A stretch of 19,616 bases of DNA from Gammaproteobacteria bacterium (GCA_016874315.1 VGTX01000003.1:1-19616); one strand, 5' to 3'; shown: positions 1-6,851, counted from the first letter of the stretch. Notes: generated by a model not told the origin, from the sequence alone. Made by a program: numbers and translations.

Positions 1-506
1 CCAAGACCACGCTGAGTGATCTGGTCGCCAAGCCACATTAAAACAGATGTTCCAGTAACAAATGTTAACAACACCATGACAAAATCAAATGTCGTCGGTA
101 CCATCAAAATACCGGATGACTGTAATAATCTAATCATACCGATGGACTGTGCTGTCGCAAATACTATGGCCGCAGCACGTGTATAATACGCAATTTTAGC
201 ACGCCCACGCTCGCCTTCTTTTTTTAGTTGTTCAAAAGGAGGGTAGAATGTCGTCATAATTTGCACAATAATCGATGTTGTAATGTATGGCATGATTCCC
301 ATTGTAAACAATGACAATCGCGACAATGCTCCACCTGACAATGTGTTGAATAATCCAAACAAATTGCTATCTGTCGACAGCAATCTTGCAACCTCTGCCG
401 GATTCGCTCCTGGCACAGGAATAAACGACCCAATTCTATACACAAGGAGCGCAATGAATATGTATTTAATTTTTCCAAAAAGAGCTGAAAACCTTTGAAA
501 TTCCAT
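1..506 (-). CDS. secY: Protein translocase subunit SecY (partial, N-terminal ~168 residues)
   Basis: This is the membrane channel subunit of the SecYEG translocon, which moves unfolded preproteins across or into the inner membrane. The frame begins at an ATG (504-506) preceded by AAGGGG and stays open to the window edge, so only about 168 of the usual ~440 residues are present. The first membrane segment follows a short cytosolic start (MEFQRFSALFGKIKYIFIAL), then comes the periplasmic turn with SFIPVPGAN. The plug/TM2 region (NTLSGGALSRLSLFTMGIMP, YITTSI) is typical of the family. TM3 and TM4 follow, with WLGDQITQRG near the edge. It is the last visible gene of the spc-type operon, 37 bases after rplO, which is the standard place for secY. 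Identity is near certain; the C-terminal half cannot be judged here. Confidence 0.97.
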   Translation of the reverse strand, partial: MEFQRFSALFGKIKYIFIALLVYRIGSFIPVPGANPAEVARLLSTDSNLFGLFNTLSGGALSRLSLFTMGIMPYITTSIIVQIMTTFYPPFEQLKKEGERGRAKIAYYTRAAAIVFATAQSIGMIRLLQSSGILMVPTTFDFVMVLLTFVTGTSVLMWLGDQITQRGL

Positions 507-543
507 AACTACACCCCTTGTATATCGTATTGATTATTCGAGT

Positions 544-987
544 TTACTCTTCTACAGTTTCTTCTATCACTTCAATAACAAAGCTCTTAGCGTTTGCAGT
601 TGCATATAGCCCCTGGATTTTACGCTTTGTCTCGATAGCACGGTCAAAAATAATTCGAACACGTGTTGTATCTTGTCTGATAAAATCAGCGGCTCTTAGA
701 ACATCTAAGTTAATTGTCCAATCTTCAGGAAAATACTCAAGCACGCTGAGTCTAATTTCTTGTGTATGAATATTAACTTTGGAGTGGAATCCGCGTTTTG
801 GTATACGGCGATACATAGGCATTTGTCCGCCTTCAAAGCCTGGAGAGACTTTTCCGCCAGCACGTGCGCCTTGTCCTTTATGTCCGCGACCGCAAGTTTT
901 TCCTAGACCCGAGCCTACACCGCGCCCAACTCGTTTAGGAGCGTGGCGAGAACCTGTGGCTGGAGAGAGTGTGTTTAAATACATCAT
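544..987 (-). CDS. rplO: 50S ribosomal protein L15
   Basis: L15 is a late-assembly protein of the large subunit that contacts 23S rRNA through a long glycine- and arginine-rich N-terminal extension. The 147-residue product matches the family length. The N-terminal half carries the expected RNA-binding stretch (KRVGRGVGSGLGKTCGRGHK, then GGKVSPGFEGGQMPMYRRIP). The C-terminal half is the globular domain. Two adjacent ATGs are possible (985-987 or 982-984). The first overlaps the rpmD stop codon as ATGA and lies 10 bases after GAGG, so I prefer it. Co-transcription and translational coupling with rpmD follow from the overlap. secY comes next, as in most bacteria. Confidence 0.97.
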   Translation of the reverse strand: MMYLNTLSPATGSRHAPKRVGRGVGSGLGKTCGRGHKGQGARAGGKVSPGFEGGQMPMYRRIPKRGFHSKVNIHTQEIRLSVLEYFPEDWTINLDVLRAADFIRQDTTRVRIIFDRAIETKRKIQGLYATANAKSFVIEVIEETVEE

Positions 988-1169
988 GATGAAACCGCCT
1001 CAACAGATACAAGATAACGAATTTGATTGATCATTCCAACATTTTCTGGAGTTGCCGCAACAACGACAGAATGTCTAATGCGACGCAAGCCAAGGCCGCG
1101 CGCGCATTGACGATGGGAAGGAATGCGTCCAATCAAGCTTTTGATAAGAGTAACTTTAAGCTGATTCAT
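984..1169 (-). CDS. rpmD: 50S ribosomal protein L30
   Basis: L30 is a small large-subunit protein on the 50S surface. I take the start at the ATG at 1167-1169, giving 61 residues (MNQLKVTLIKSLIGR...). This is the usual L30 length and start. The same frame is open further upstream to about 1286, but that part is unlike L30 and lies inside rpsE. The motif RIPSHRQCARGLGLRRI, followed by a hydrophobic strand and the loop NVGMINQIRYLVSV, is characteristic of the family. The start lies inside the end of rpsE, a 14-base overlap, and the stop overlaps the rplO start by 4 bases. Expression is therefore probably coupled to both neighbours. Free-standing L30 is absent from some bacterial groups; here it is present and looks intact. 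Confidence 0.95.
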   Translation of the reverse strand: MNQLKVTLIKSLIGRIPSHRQCARGLGLRRIRHSVVVAATPENVGMINQIRYLVSVEAVSS

Positions 1170-1710
1170 TCGATGCCTCCTCGGAGAGCTCGTGTCCAAG
1201 AATGTGCGACACTGGAAGTCCACGCTTCTCTGCAATATAGAATGGTGATTGCATTGATTGTAATGCTTTGAATGTTGCATGCACAACGTTCATTGCACGT
1301 GTGGAACCGAAACACTTCGCAGAAATATTTTGAACTCCTAGAACTTCAAAAATAGCGCGCATTGGGCCCCCTGCGATAATTCCCGATCCTTGAGCAGATG
1401 GGCGAATTGTCACTTTGGTAGCGCCATGTGATGCTTCAAGCTCATGAAATACAGTACCTTTATGCAAATGTACACGAATCATGTTCTTTTTAGCCATTTC
1501 AGTAGCTTTACGGATAGCTTCTTGTACTTCTTTAGCTTTTCCACGACCATATCCAACCATGGATTGTCCATCACCTAGGACAACAACAGCTGCGAAACGG
1601 AAATTACGACCACCAGCAACCACTTTCGCGGTACGCATAACGGTAATCAGCTTTTGCTGATATTGTCCGTCTTGATTATCTTTTGAATTTGAACGATGTT
1701 GTTCTGCCAT
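1156..1710 (-). CDS. rpsE: 30S ribosomal protein S5
   Basis: S5 sits at the small-subunit mRNA entry region and contributes to decoding accuracy. The 184-residue product has a hydrophilic N-terminus rich in Q, N and S, then the double-stranded-RNA-binding-like S5 domain (RTAKVVAGGRNFRFAAVVVL, GDG, VGYGRGKAKEVQEAIRKA). The C-terminal S5 domain follows (KVTIRPSAQGSGIIAGGPMR, then GVQNISAKCFGSTRAMNVV). The ATG at 1708-1710 follows GAGGTG with 8-base spacing. rplR ends 5 bases upstream and rpmD starts inside its last codons. The length is at the long side of the usual 160-190 range because of the N-terminal tail. Confidence 0.97.
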   Translation of the reverse strand: MAEQHRSNSKDNQDGQYQQKLITVMRTAKVVAGGRNFRFAAVVVLGDGQSMVGYGRGKAKEVQEAIRKATEMAKKNMIRVHLHKGTVFHELEASHGATKVTIRPSAQGSGIIAGGPMRAIFEVLGVQNISAKCFGSTRAMNVVHATFKALQSMQSPFYIAEKRGLPVSHILGHELSEEASNESA

Positions 1711-1715
1711 AATAA

Positions 1716-2066
1716 TTACACCTCAATTCCTTCTTCGCGAAATGCCTCAACAAGGGCTTTTACGCGACCATGGTATGCAAATCCAGAACGATCGCATGCA
1801 ACTTTTGTGACGCCTTTTTCACGCGCCTGTTGAGCAAGAGCGCGTCCAACAAGGGCTGCTTTCTCTTTCTTTGTGCCTGCTGTTTCTTTTAATGTCAAGG
1901 TACTTGCATGCGCTAGTACTGTGCCACCATCAAGAACCATACCATAGATATGTTGCGAGCTTCTATGAATCGTTAACCGTAAACGCCCGATTTGATAATA
2001 CTGACGCTTAATAATGTGTCTTGTTTTTGCCGCTCTTCTCAAGCGAGCTATTTTCTTCTCATGCAT
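1716..2066 (-). CDS. rplR: 50S ribosomal protein L18
   Basis: L18 binds 5S rRNA together with L5 and L25 and helps form the central protuberance. The 116 residues match the family. The basic N-terminus (KIARLRRAAKTRHIIK) is the flexible RNA-binding tail. The core has RLRLTIHRSSQHIYGMVLD and ASTLTLKE, and the end shows the diagnostic DRSGFAYHGRVKALVEAFRE. The ATG at 2064-2066 is preceded by CAGG, a modest Shine-Dalgarno match. Spacing to rplF (13 bases) and rpsE (5 bases) shows it is an internal operon gene. Confidence 0.97.
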   Translation of the reverse strand: MHEKKIARLRRAAKTRHIIKRQYYQIGRLRLTIHRSSQHIYGMVLDGGTVLAHASTLTLKETAGTKKEKAALVGRALAQQAREKGVTKVACDRSGFAYHGRVKALVEAFREEGIEV

Positions 2067-2079
2067 AATTTAACCTGCT

Positions 2080-2643
2080 TTATTTTTTCTTCTTGGTTTC
2101 TTTCAAGACAAAAACTTGACCTTTCTCGAAAATACCTTTTCCTTTATAGCGGTTAGGCTTTCTTAAGCGGCGAATTTGCGCTGAGACTTGACCAAGCGCC
2201 TGCCGGCTAATTGATTCCAAGGAAAACGTCGTTGGATTTGTAATCTTGACCAATACATTTTCTGGCAGCGTGTACTTTACATCATTAGAAAAGCCTAATT
2301 GGAAAGTAAGCACTGTTTTCCCTTGTTCAACTTGACTTGCAACTTTAAAACCAGTTCCTTTAATTTCGAGGTCGACTTTAAAGCCAGTTGTAAGTCCTAC
2401 AATCGCAGAACGAGATAGCGAAATTGCAGTTCCCAAACGTTGAGCATGGAGACGCTCTGAACCGGTGGGGCTGAATGTCAAAATATCTGACTCAACAACT
2501 GCTTCAAGCAATGCTGGATCGAAAACAACAACAAGATCTTGATTACCACGATTAAATACTACCTTGCCTTCTGGCTGGACAGTAACTTTTAATCCTTTAA
2601 TATTGAGTGGTTGTCGCTCTAACCGTGTTAACATTTGTGCCAT
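2080..2643 (-). CDS. rplF: 50S ribosomal protein L6 (divergent N-terminal domain)
   Basis: L6 lies near the factor-binding centre of the large subunit. The C-terminal domain is clear: LTTGFKVDLEIKGTGFKV, FQLGFSNDVKYTLPENV, then IRRLRKPNRYKGKGIF and a lysine-rich tail, as in the family. The N-terminal repeat is less typical. I do not see the usual VKGPKG strand and instead read FNRGNQDLVVVFDP. The product is 187 residues, against about 177 in most relatives. I chose the ATG at 2641-2643 because AGGAG lies 7 bases upstream; a longer frame begins 15 bases earlier but lacks such a site. It sits between rpsH (11 bases upstream) and rplR. Identity is secure; the N-terminal divergence is inferred from remembered consensus. 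Confidence 0.94.
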   Translation of the reverse strand: MAQMLTRLERQPLNIKGLKVTVQPEGKVVFNRGNQDLVVVFDPALLEAVVESDILTFSPTGSERLHAQRLGTAISLSRSAIVGLTTGFKVDLEIKGTGFKVASQVEQGKTVLTFQLGFSNDVKYTLPENVLVKITNPTTFSLESISRQALGQVSAQIRRLRKPNRYKGKGIFEKGQVFVLKETKKKK

Positions 2644-2654
2644 GACGGTTCTCC

Positions 2655-3050
2655 TCAATATACTTCACATAATACTTCGCCACCAATACCCACTTTACGA
2701 GCGGATTCAGCAGTCATAACGCCTTGGGATGTTGTCAAAATACTAATACCTAAGCCGCCAAGAACTTTTGGCAATGCATCTTTAGATACATAATACTGAC
2801 AAGATGGCTTCGAGATACGGTTAATCGCATCAATGACTGGGCGATTATGGAAATATTTCAAAGCAATAACAAGGGTTTTTTTAGCACCTTCTGTTACGAC
2901 ATCATAATCTGCAACATACCCTTCTTCTTTGAGTACACGCACGATATCGATTTTTAATTTTGATGCAGATACAATCACGCCTTTCTTTTTAGCACGTTGC
3001 GCATTACGAATACGCGTTAATAGATCTGCAATAGGATCTTGTAAACTCAT
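2655..3050 (-). CDS. rpsH: 30S ribosomal protein S8
   Basis: S8 binds helix 21 of 16S rRNA early in small-subunit assembly. In E. coli it also represses spc-operon translation by binding mRNA near rplE. The 131-residue length and start (MSLQDPIADLLTRIRNAQRA) match the family. The C-terminal rRNA-binding part reads VLGGLGISILTTSQGVMT followed by ARKVGIGGEVLCEVY. The ATG at 3048-3050 follows GAGGAG with 7-base spacing. Neighbours are rpsN upstream (13 bases) and rplF downstream. Whether it autoregulates here cannot be told from the sequence; I did not identify a convincing S8 target mimic. Confidence 0.97.
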   Translation of the reverse strand: MSLQDPIADLLTRIRNAQRAKKKGVIVSASKLKIDIVRVLKEEGYVADYDVVTEGAKKTLVIALKYFHNRPVIDAINRISKPSCQYYVSKDALPKVLGGLGISILTTSQGVMTAESARKVGIGGEVLCEVY

Positions 3051-3063
3051 GAGATCGCTCCTC

Positions 3064-3399
3064 TTACCAACTGGACATCACAAAGCCAGGGAGATACCCC
3101 TCCATGACCCAGCTTCTAAACAATGCGCGACAAACGCCAACTTTCCGATAAGTTCCACGTGGACGTCCATTAATTGGACAACGATTACGACCGCGAACCA
3201 CACTAGAATCTCTCGGCATTTTTTCAATTTGAGCAATAATTTTTAATTGTTGCTCAAGATCACCCGAAGCCTCTACCAACTGCTTTTTCAAAGCTTGACG
3301 CTTGTCATAAAACTTCTTAATCAAAGCTTCTCGGCGGATATTGCGACGAGTTTGGCGATTTTTACGAGTTTTCGTTGTATTCATTTCATCAATAATCAT
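3064..3399 (-). CDS. rpsN: 30S ribosomal protein S14 (non-zinc form)
   Basis: S14 binds the head of the small subunit. This is the long form without the CXXC...CXXC zinc site, which is the type normal in Proteobacteria. The C-terminus (RNRCPINGRPRGTYRKVGVC, then SWVMEGYLPGFVMSSW) is diagnostic. The 111 residues exceed the usual ~101. The N-terminus is extended by MIIDEMNTT before the basic KTRKNRQTRRNIRREAL helix. The ATG at 3397-3399 overlaps the rplE stop as ATGA and follows GGAG by 7 bases. A second ATG 15 bases later lacks that spacing, so I keep the first. Translational coupling to rplE is likely. Confidence 0.96.
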   Translation of the reverse strand: MIIDEMNTTKTRKNRQTRRNIRREALIKKFYDKRQALKKQLVEASGDLEQQLKIIAQIEKMPRDSSVVRGRNRCPINGRPRGTYRKVGVCRALFRSWVMEGYLPGFVMSSW

Positions 3400-3968
3400 G
3401 CCGATTCTCCAGTCGATTGTTGTTTAAGCACTCCACGGAATGGGAACGAAAACGCCTTTAACAGCTCATAAGCATGCAGATCGGTGCGTGCAGATGTTAC
3501 AATTGTAACGTTCATTCCTGAAACGTTTGGATCGAGTTCATCAAGATCAAGTTCAGGGAAAACAAGCTCTTTGAAAGAGAAGTTGAAATTACCACGACGA
3601 TCGAAGCCGTTGACATCAACTCCACGGAAGTCACGCACACGAGGTAATGTAATGTTGATCACGCGATCAAGAAATTCATACATGCAGTTTTTACGCAATG
3701 TTACTTTCACGCCAAGTGGCCATCCATCACGGATTTTGAATCCTGCAATAGATTTTCTTGCTTTAGTAACAACAGCTTTTTGTCCTGCAATACGTGATAA
3801 ATGATCGAGAGCTGTTTGGACAATTTTTTTATCTGTCGATGCATTGCCAACACCAATGTTTAAGACAACCTTTTTAATTTCAGGTATCTGCATAACATTG
3901 CTGAGATTCAATTTTTTTTGAAGCTCAGGAGAGACAGTATTTTTGAAAAATTCTTTTAAACGGGCCAT
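3396..3968 (-). CDS. rplE: 50S ribosomal protein L5
   Basis: L5 binds 5S rRNA and contacts the P-site tRNA at the central protuberance. The 190-residue product is close to the usual ~180 and ends with a short extra tail (KQQSTGESA). Family signatures visible are VMQIPEIKKVVLNIGVG, AGQKAVVTKARKSIAGFKIR, and the loop GWPLGVKVTLRKNCMYEFLD. The later part has RDFRGVDVNGFDRRGNFNFS. It starts with ATG at 3966-3968, preceded by AAGGA, 6 bases after rplX, and overlaps rpsN by 4 bases. Confidence 0.97.
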   Translation of the reverse strand: MARLKEFFKNTVSPELQKKLNLSNVMQIPEIKKVVLNIGVGNASTDKKIVQTALDHLSRIAGQKAVVTKARKSIAGFKIRDGWPLGVKVTLRKNCMYEFLDRVINITLPRVRDFRGVDVNGFDRRGNFNFSFKELVFPELDLDELDPNVSGMNVTIVTSARTDLHAYELLKAFSFPFRGVLKQQSTGESA

Positions 3969-3974
3969 GGCTTA

Positions 3975-4367
3975 TTAATCCTTATTCTTACGAATTGACT
4001 CATGCGCAATGCGCTCGCCAGTTGATTTGTATTTTCTGAACTTTTGACCATTTTCGATATCATATCGAATTTTATCTGCGGATTTCGTTGCAGGATTGTA
4101 AATGGCAACGTTCGAAGAATGCACTGACGCTTCGATTTCGATACGCCCACCAGGACGTCCGGTGCGTGGATCTGGTTTTTGATGCTTAATGACCAAATTA
4201 CATCCAGAAACAAGGTATCTTAATCCTTCACGAGTCCGAATCTTTTTACGCAATGTCCCGACGCTGTTTTTGGAGCGCCCAGTTGTAATAATAACCTGAT
4301 CGCCGATAAGAAACTTATCGTGAAGAGGAGTGGAGAGGTTTTTCTCGATTTGTTGTGAACGGTTCAT
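3975..4367 (-). CDS. rplX: 50S ribosomal protein L24 (N-terminally extended)
   Basis: L24 is an assembly initiator of the large subunit with a KOW-type beta barrel. The KOW part is GDQVIITTGRSKNSVGTLRK (residues ~22-41), where most relatives have a KGK turn. It is followed by the family signatures NLVIKHQKPDPRTGRPGGRI and SVHSSNVAIYNP. The product is 130 residues from the ATG at 4365-4367, against about 104 usually. Roughly 18 residues precede the barrel and the C-terminus is also long. A GTG at 4374-4376 is in frame, but AAGGGTG lies just upstream of the ATG, so I prefer the ATG. rplN ends 11 bases upstream. Confidence 0.94.
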   Translation of the reverse strand: MNRSQQIEKNLSTPLHDKFLIGDQVIITTGRSKNSVGTLRKKIRTREGLRYLVSGCNLVIKHQKPDPRTGRPGGRIEIEASVHSSNVAIYNPATKSADKIRYDIENGQKFRKYKSTGERIAHESIRKNKD

Positions 4368-4378
4368 ATGTTTCACCC

Positions 4379-4744
4379 TTAGAGAACTTCTTGCGCTAAT
4401 GAAATAATTTTCATAAATTGACCACGCAATTCTCGAGTTACTGGCCCGAAAATACGTGTTCCAATCGGTTGACGCTGGTTATTAAGAAGCACAGCAGCGT
4501 TTCCATCGAAACGAATTACTGTACCGTCTGCTCTGCGAACTGCATTTCTTGTACGAACAACTACAGCAAAGCAAACATCGCCTTTCTTGACTTTTCCAGT
4601 TGGAATGGCTTCTTTAACCGCAACACGGATAATATCTCCTATCCGAGCAACACGTCGCTTCGATCCTCCAAGGACTTTAATGCACTCAACTAAACGAGCA
4701 CCGGAGTTATCCGCGACTTCTAATCGCGTTTGAGTTTGAATCAT
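4379..4744 (-). CDS. rplN: 50S ribosomal protein L14
   Basis: L14 is a highly conserved large-subunit protein at the intersubunit bridge with 16S rRNA. The 121 residues start MIQTQTRLEVADNSGARLVE and include GDIIRVAVKEAIPTGKVKKG, RFDGNAAVLLNNQRQPIGTR and IFGPVTRELR, all diagnostic. In E. coli this gene opens the spc operon. Here it is separated from rpsQ by 97 bases containing two hairpins, while rplX follows after 11 bases. The start ATG (4742-4744) lies 11 bases after AAGGG, a longer spacing than in its neighbours. Confidence 0.98.
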   Translation of the reverse strand: MIQTQTRLEVADNSGARLVECIKVLGGSKRRVARIGDIIRVAVKEAIPTGKVKKGDVCFAVVVRTRNAVRRADGTVIRFDGNAAVLLNNQRQPIGTRIFGPVTRELRGQFMKIISLAQEVL

Positions 4745-4777
4745 AGCGTTTCATTCCCTTATTGTTGTTATATCTTA

Positions 4778-4822
4778 GGCCGAGCAATAAATTACCGCGG
4801 CCCATCTCATGAGGAATATGAG
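4778..4822 (-). promoter_or_regulatory. Two adjacent hairpins in the rpsQ-rplN gap
   Basis: The 97-base gap 4745-4841 holds two inverted repeats. One is GGCCG (4778-4782) with CGGCC (4798-4802) and a 15-base loop that can partly pair further. The other is CTCAT (4806-4810) with ATGAG (4818-4822) and a 7-base loop. The gap falls exactly at the classical border between the S10 and spc operons. The hairpins could mark a processing, attenuation or regulatory site. No U-tract follows, so a plain intrinsic terminator is unlikely, and I found no good -35/-10 pair. Confidence 0.4.
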
Positions 4823-4841
4823 TTAAATCAAATCACCAAAT

Positions 4842-5111
4842 TTATTCACAAATCTCGACAAGTTCCCAAGATTTTGTTTTTGAATGTGGTTTGCAAGGAC
4901 GAATGGTTACGATATCACCAACTTTTGCTCGATTTTCAGCATCATGTACAGTAAATGTCATTGTTAACTTCAAGACTTTCCGATAAATCGGATGAGCTTG
5001 AAGTACAAGTGTTTGTACTTTGATAGTCTGACGTGACGAGCAGCGTGACACAGTACCTTTCAAAACCTTAGTAGCTTTTGATTTCTCAGATTGTTTCAAA
5101 TCCGTTGTCAT
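4842..5111 (-). CDS. rpsQ: 30S ribosomal protein S17
   Basis: S17 is an OB-fold primary binder of the 5' domain of 16S rRNA. The 89-residue product has an N-terminal extension of about 15 residues (MTTDLKQSEKSKATK), then LKGTVSRCSSRQTIKVQ. The family core follows: HPIYRKVLKLTMTFTVHDAE, KVGDIVTIRPCKPHSKTKSW and ELVEI. The ATG at 5109-5111 overlaps the rpmC stop as ATGA and is preceded by AAGGGG at 5-base spacing, so coupling to rpmC is likely. It is the last gene of the S10-type section, followed by the hairpin-bearing gap before rplN. Confidence 0.97.
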   Translation of the reverse strand: MTTDLKQSEKSKATKVLKGTVSRCSSRQTIKVQTLVLQAHPIYRKVLKLTMTFTVHDAENRAKVGDIVTIRPCKPHSKTKSWELVEICE

Positions 5112-5314
5112 ACTGACCCCTTCTCTGTAAGTTGACGCTCTTTTTGAACTGTTAACAAACGAGCAATTGCTCGGCGCACAGCGTTAAAAACAGCGGTATT
5201 CTTCTCTTGCCCTGTCTTTTTCAACAGGACTAAAGCGGCTTTCTTCCGATACAATTCGGAAAGTTTTGCCTGAATTTCTTGGTGAGACAATGCTCGAATT
5301 TCATGTGCGTTCAT
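5108..5314 (-). CDS. rpmC: 50S ribosomal protein L29
   Basis: L29 sits at the polypeptide exit tunnel next to L23 and helps dock signal recognition particle and trigger factor. The 68 residues form the expected helical hairpin: an N-terminal start (MNAHEIRALSHQEIQAKLSE), a lysine-rich middle, and the second helix AVRRAIARLLTVQKERQL. The Shine-Dalgarno match is poor (GAGAT repeats only). The gene is separated from rplP by 87 bases that hold a terminator-like hairpin, unusual for a gene normally packed against rplP. It overlaps rpsQ by 4 bases. Confidence 0.94.
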   Translation of the reverse strand: MNAHEIRALSHQEIQAKLSELYRKKAALVLLKKTGQEKNTAVFNAVRRAIARLLTVQKERQLTEKGSV

Positions 5315-5376
5315 ATCTCAATATCTCTATTGTTCATCAATCGAACTTTTTTGTACGATTATTCTAACTCAAGCAG

Positions 5377-5403
5377 AAAAAAAACTCTAGAAAATCTACA
5401 GTT
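5377..5403 (-). terminator. Terminator- or attenuator-like hairpin overlapping the rplP stop
   Basis: On the transcribed strand the arms AACTGTAG and CTAGAGTT can pair (one G-G mismatch in 8) around the 5-base loop ATTTT. The second arm runs straight into eight consecutive T residues (5384 down to 5377). The stem begins inside the rplP stop codon. Form and position fit a weak intrinsic terminator or attenuator in the 87-base rplP-rpmC gap. The stem is short and AT-rich, so termination would be partial at best. Confidence 0.4.
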
Positions 5404-5806
5404 ATCCTTCAACAATCACTGTAGATACAGAAAGTTTTGCGCTCGCCAACTGTAATGCTTCTTTAGCAATTGCTGGATCGATTCCACCAATTTCATAAAG
5501 AACGCGTCCAGGCTGAACTAACGCTACCCAATATTCTACGTTCCCTTTTCCGCTCCCCTGACGCACTCCTAGTGCTTTTTGAGTGATCGGCTTATCTGGG
5601 AAAATTCGAATCCAAATTTTCCCACCTCTTTTAATTTTCCGGTTGATAGCACGACGCGCCGACTCAATTTGACGTGCACTTACACGTCCATGACTTGTCG
5701 CTTTAAGAGCTACCGATCCGAAATTTAATTGATTACCTGCTAGCGCTAACCCACGGTTACGTCCTTTATGGGTTTTGCGGTATTTTGTTCGTTTTGGCTG
5801 TAACAT
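5402..5806 (-). CDS. rplP: 50S ribosomal protein L16
   Basis: L16 organises the A-site region and central protuberance of the large subunit. The 134-residue product starts MLQPKRTKYRKTHKGRNRG and has QIESARRAINRKIKRGGKIW, then IRIFPDKPITQKALGVRQGS and KGNVEYWVALVQPGRVLYEI, all family signatures. The ATG at 5804-5806 follows AAGGTG at 5 bases. rpsC ends 15 bases upstream. Its stop codon lies in the hairpin described at 5377-5403. Confidence 0.97.
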   Translation of the reverse strand: MLQPKRTKYRKTHKGRNRGLALAGNQLNFGSVALKATSHGRVSARQIESARRAINRKIKRGGKIWIRIFPDKPITQKALGVRQGSGKGNVEYWVALVQPGRVLYEIGGIDPAIAKEALQLASAKLSVSTVIVEG

Positions 5807-5821
5807 TATAACACCTTCAAA

Positions 5822-6469
5822 TTAGATCGAAACAGACTCTTTATCTAGCACTTCGCCCTTATAAATCCAGACTTTAACGCCAATAATTCCATAAGTCGTT
5901 TTTGCTTCTGCGATATGATAATCAATATCTGCACGTAATGTATGAAGAGGTACTCGACCTTCGCGATACCAATCTGCACGAGCAATTTCAGCTCCACCAA
6001 GACGGCCTGATACACAAATCTTAATCCCTTCAGCACCCAATTTCATGGTGTTACTTACAGCACGGCGCATTGCACGGCGATACATAACACGGTTTTGAAT
6101 TTGCTCTGCTACAGATTCTGCAACAAGTTTTGCATCAAGCTCTGGCTTTTTGATTTCTTCAATGTTGATATGAACAGGAACGCCCATTAATTTGGAAACA
6201 TCCGCTTTCAAACGTTCAATATCTTCACCTTTTTTTCCAATCACAATACCTGGGCGTGCAGTGCAAATACGGATAAGTGCATTATTCGCTGGTCTGTGAA
6301 TATGGATTTTTGAGATCATTGCACCAGGATAGCGCTTCATAATGAATTGACGCACCATCATATCTGAAAATACAAAATCAGGATAATCTTTTGATTTTTT
6401 ATACCAGCAAGATTGATGCTTATAAATTTTTCCAAGTCGAAATCCGACAGGATGAACTTTCTGACCCAT
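5822..6469 (-). CDS. rpsC: 30S ribosomal protein S3
   Basis: S3 lines the mRNA entry channel with S4 and S5 and has helicase activity in initiation and elongation. The 215 residues start at MGQKVHPVGFRLG (ATG 6467-6469, with GGGGAG upstream). A longer in-frame reading begins 63 bases earlier inside rplV and does not resemble S3. The KH domain has the GXXG loop as GKKG (residues ~78-81) in IVIGKKGEDIERLK. The C-terminal domain has VSGRLGGAEIARADWYREGR and VPLHTLRADIDY. rplV lies 11 bases upstream and rplP 15 bases downstream. Confidence 0.98.
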   Translation of the reverse strand: MGQKVHPVGFRLGKIYKHQSCWYKKSKDYPDFVFSDMMVRQFIMKRYPGAMISKIHIHRPANNALIRICTARPGIVIGKKGEDIERLKADVSKLMGVPVHINIEEIKKPELDAKLVAESVAEQIQNRVMYRRAMRRAVSNTMKLGAEGIKICVSGRLGGAEIARADWYREGRVPLHTLRADIDYHIAEAKTTYGIIGVKVWIYKGEVLDKESVSI

Positions 6470-6480
6470 GATCTCTCCCC

Positions 6481-6837
6481 TTATGACAACATCGGTGATG
6501 TAGTGCCGCCAATAACAATCGTTACATGGCATCGTCTTTTCAATATTTGACGCGAACGACCACGAGCCGCTGGCTGTACACGCTTCAATCGCATACCGCG
6601 ATCAACTTGCACAGTTACGATACGTAGATTGCCTCGATCTTCATTGCCATTGTTTTCTGCGTTTGCAACAGCAGAAGTTAGCACTTTAGCAAGGATTTTC
6701 GCGCCTTTTTTGGGAACAAAATTGAGTAGATCGAGAGCTTCACTCACTGGGCGACGCGATAGCTTCAAATCGTTAACAATTTTTCGCATTTTCTGATCTG
6801 AAATCAGAGCATTTTTACATATAGCTTGATATTCCAT
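6481..6837 (-). CDS. rplV: 50S ribosomal protein L22
   Basis: L22 has a globular domain on the subunit surface and a long beta-hairpin reaching into the exit tunnel, a site of macrolide interaction. The 118 residues show the core MRKIVNDLKLSRRPVSEALD, LLNFVPKKGAKILAKVLTSA and VANAENN. The hairpin part reads VDRGMRLKRVQPAARGRSRQ, then ILKRRCHVTIVI. The ATG at 6835-6837 follows GGAGAG at 4 bases. rpsS ends 14 bases upstream. Nothing unusual is seen. Confidence 0.97.
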   Translation of the reverse strand: MEYQAICKNALISDQKMRKIVNDLKLSRRPVSEALDLLNFVPKKGAKILAKVLTSAVANAENNGNEDRGNLRIVTVQVDRGMRLKRVQPAARGRSRQILKRRCHVTIVIGGTTSPMLS

Positions 6838-6851
6838 AACACTCTCCGTAA

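Noticed and set aside
4368..4376. GTG start for rplX at 4376.
   Set aside because: The GTG forms part of the AAGGGTG ribosome-binding site for the ATG at 4367.
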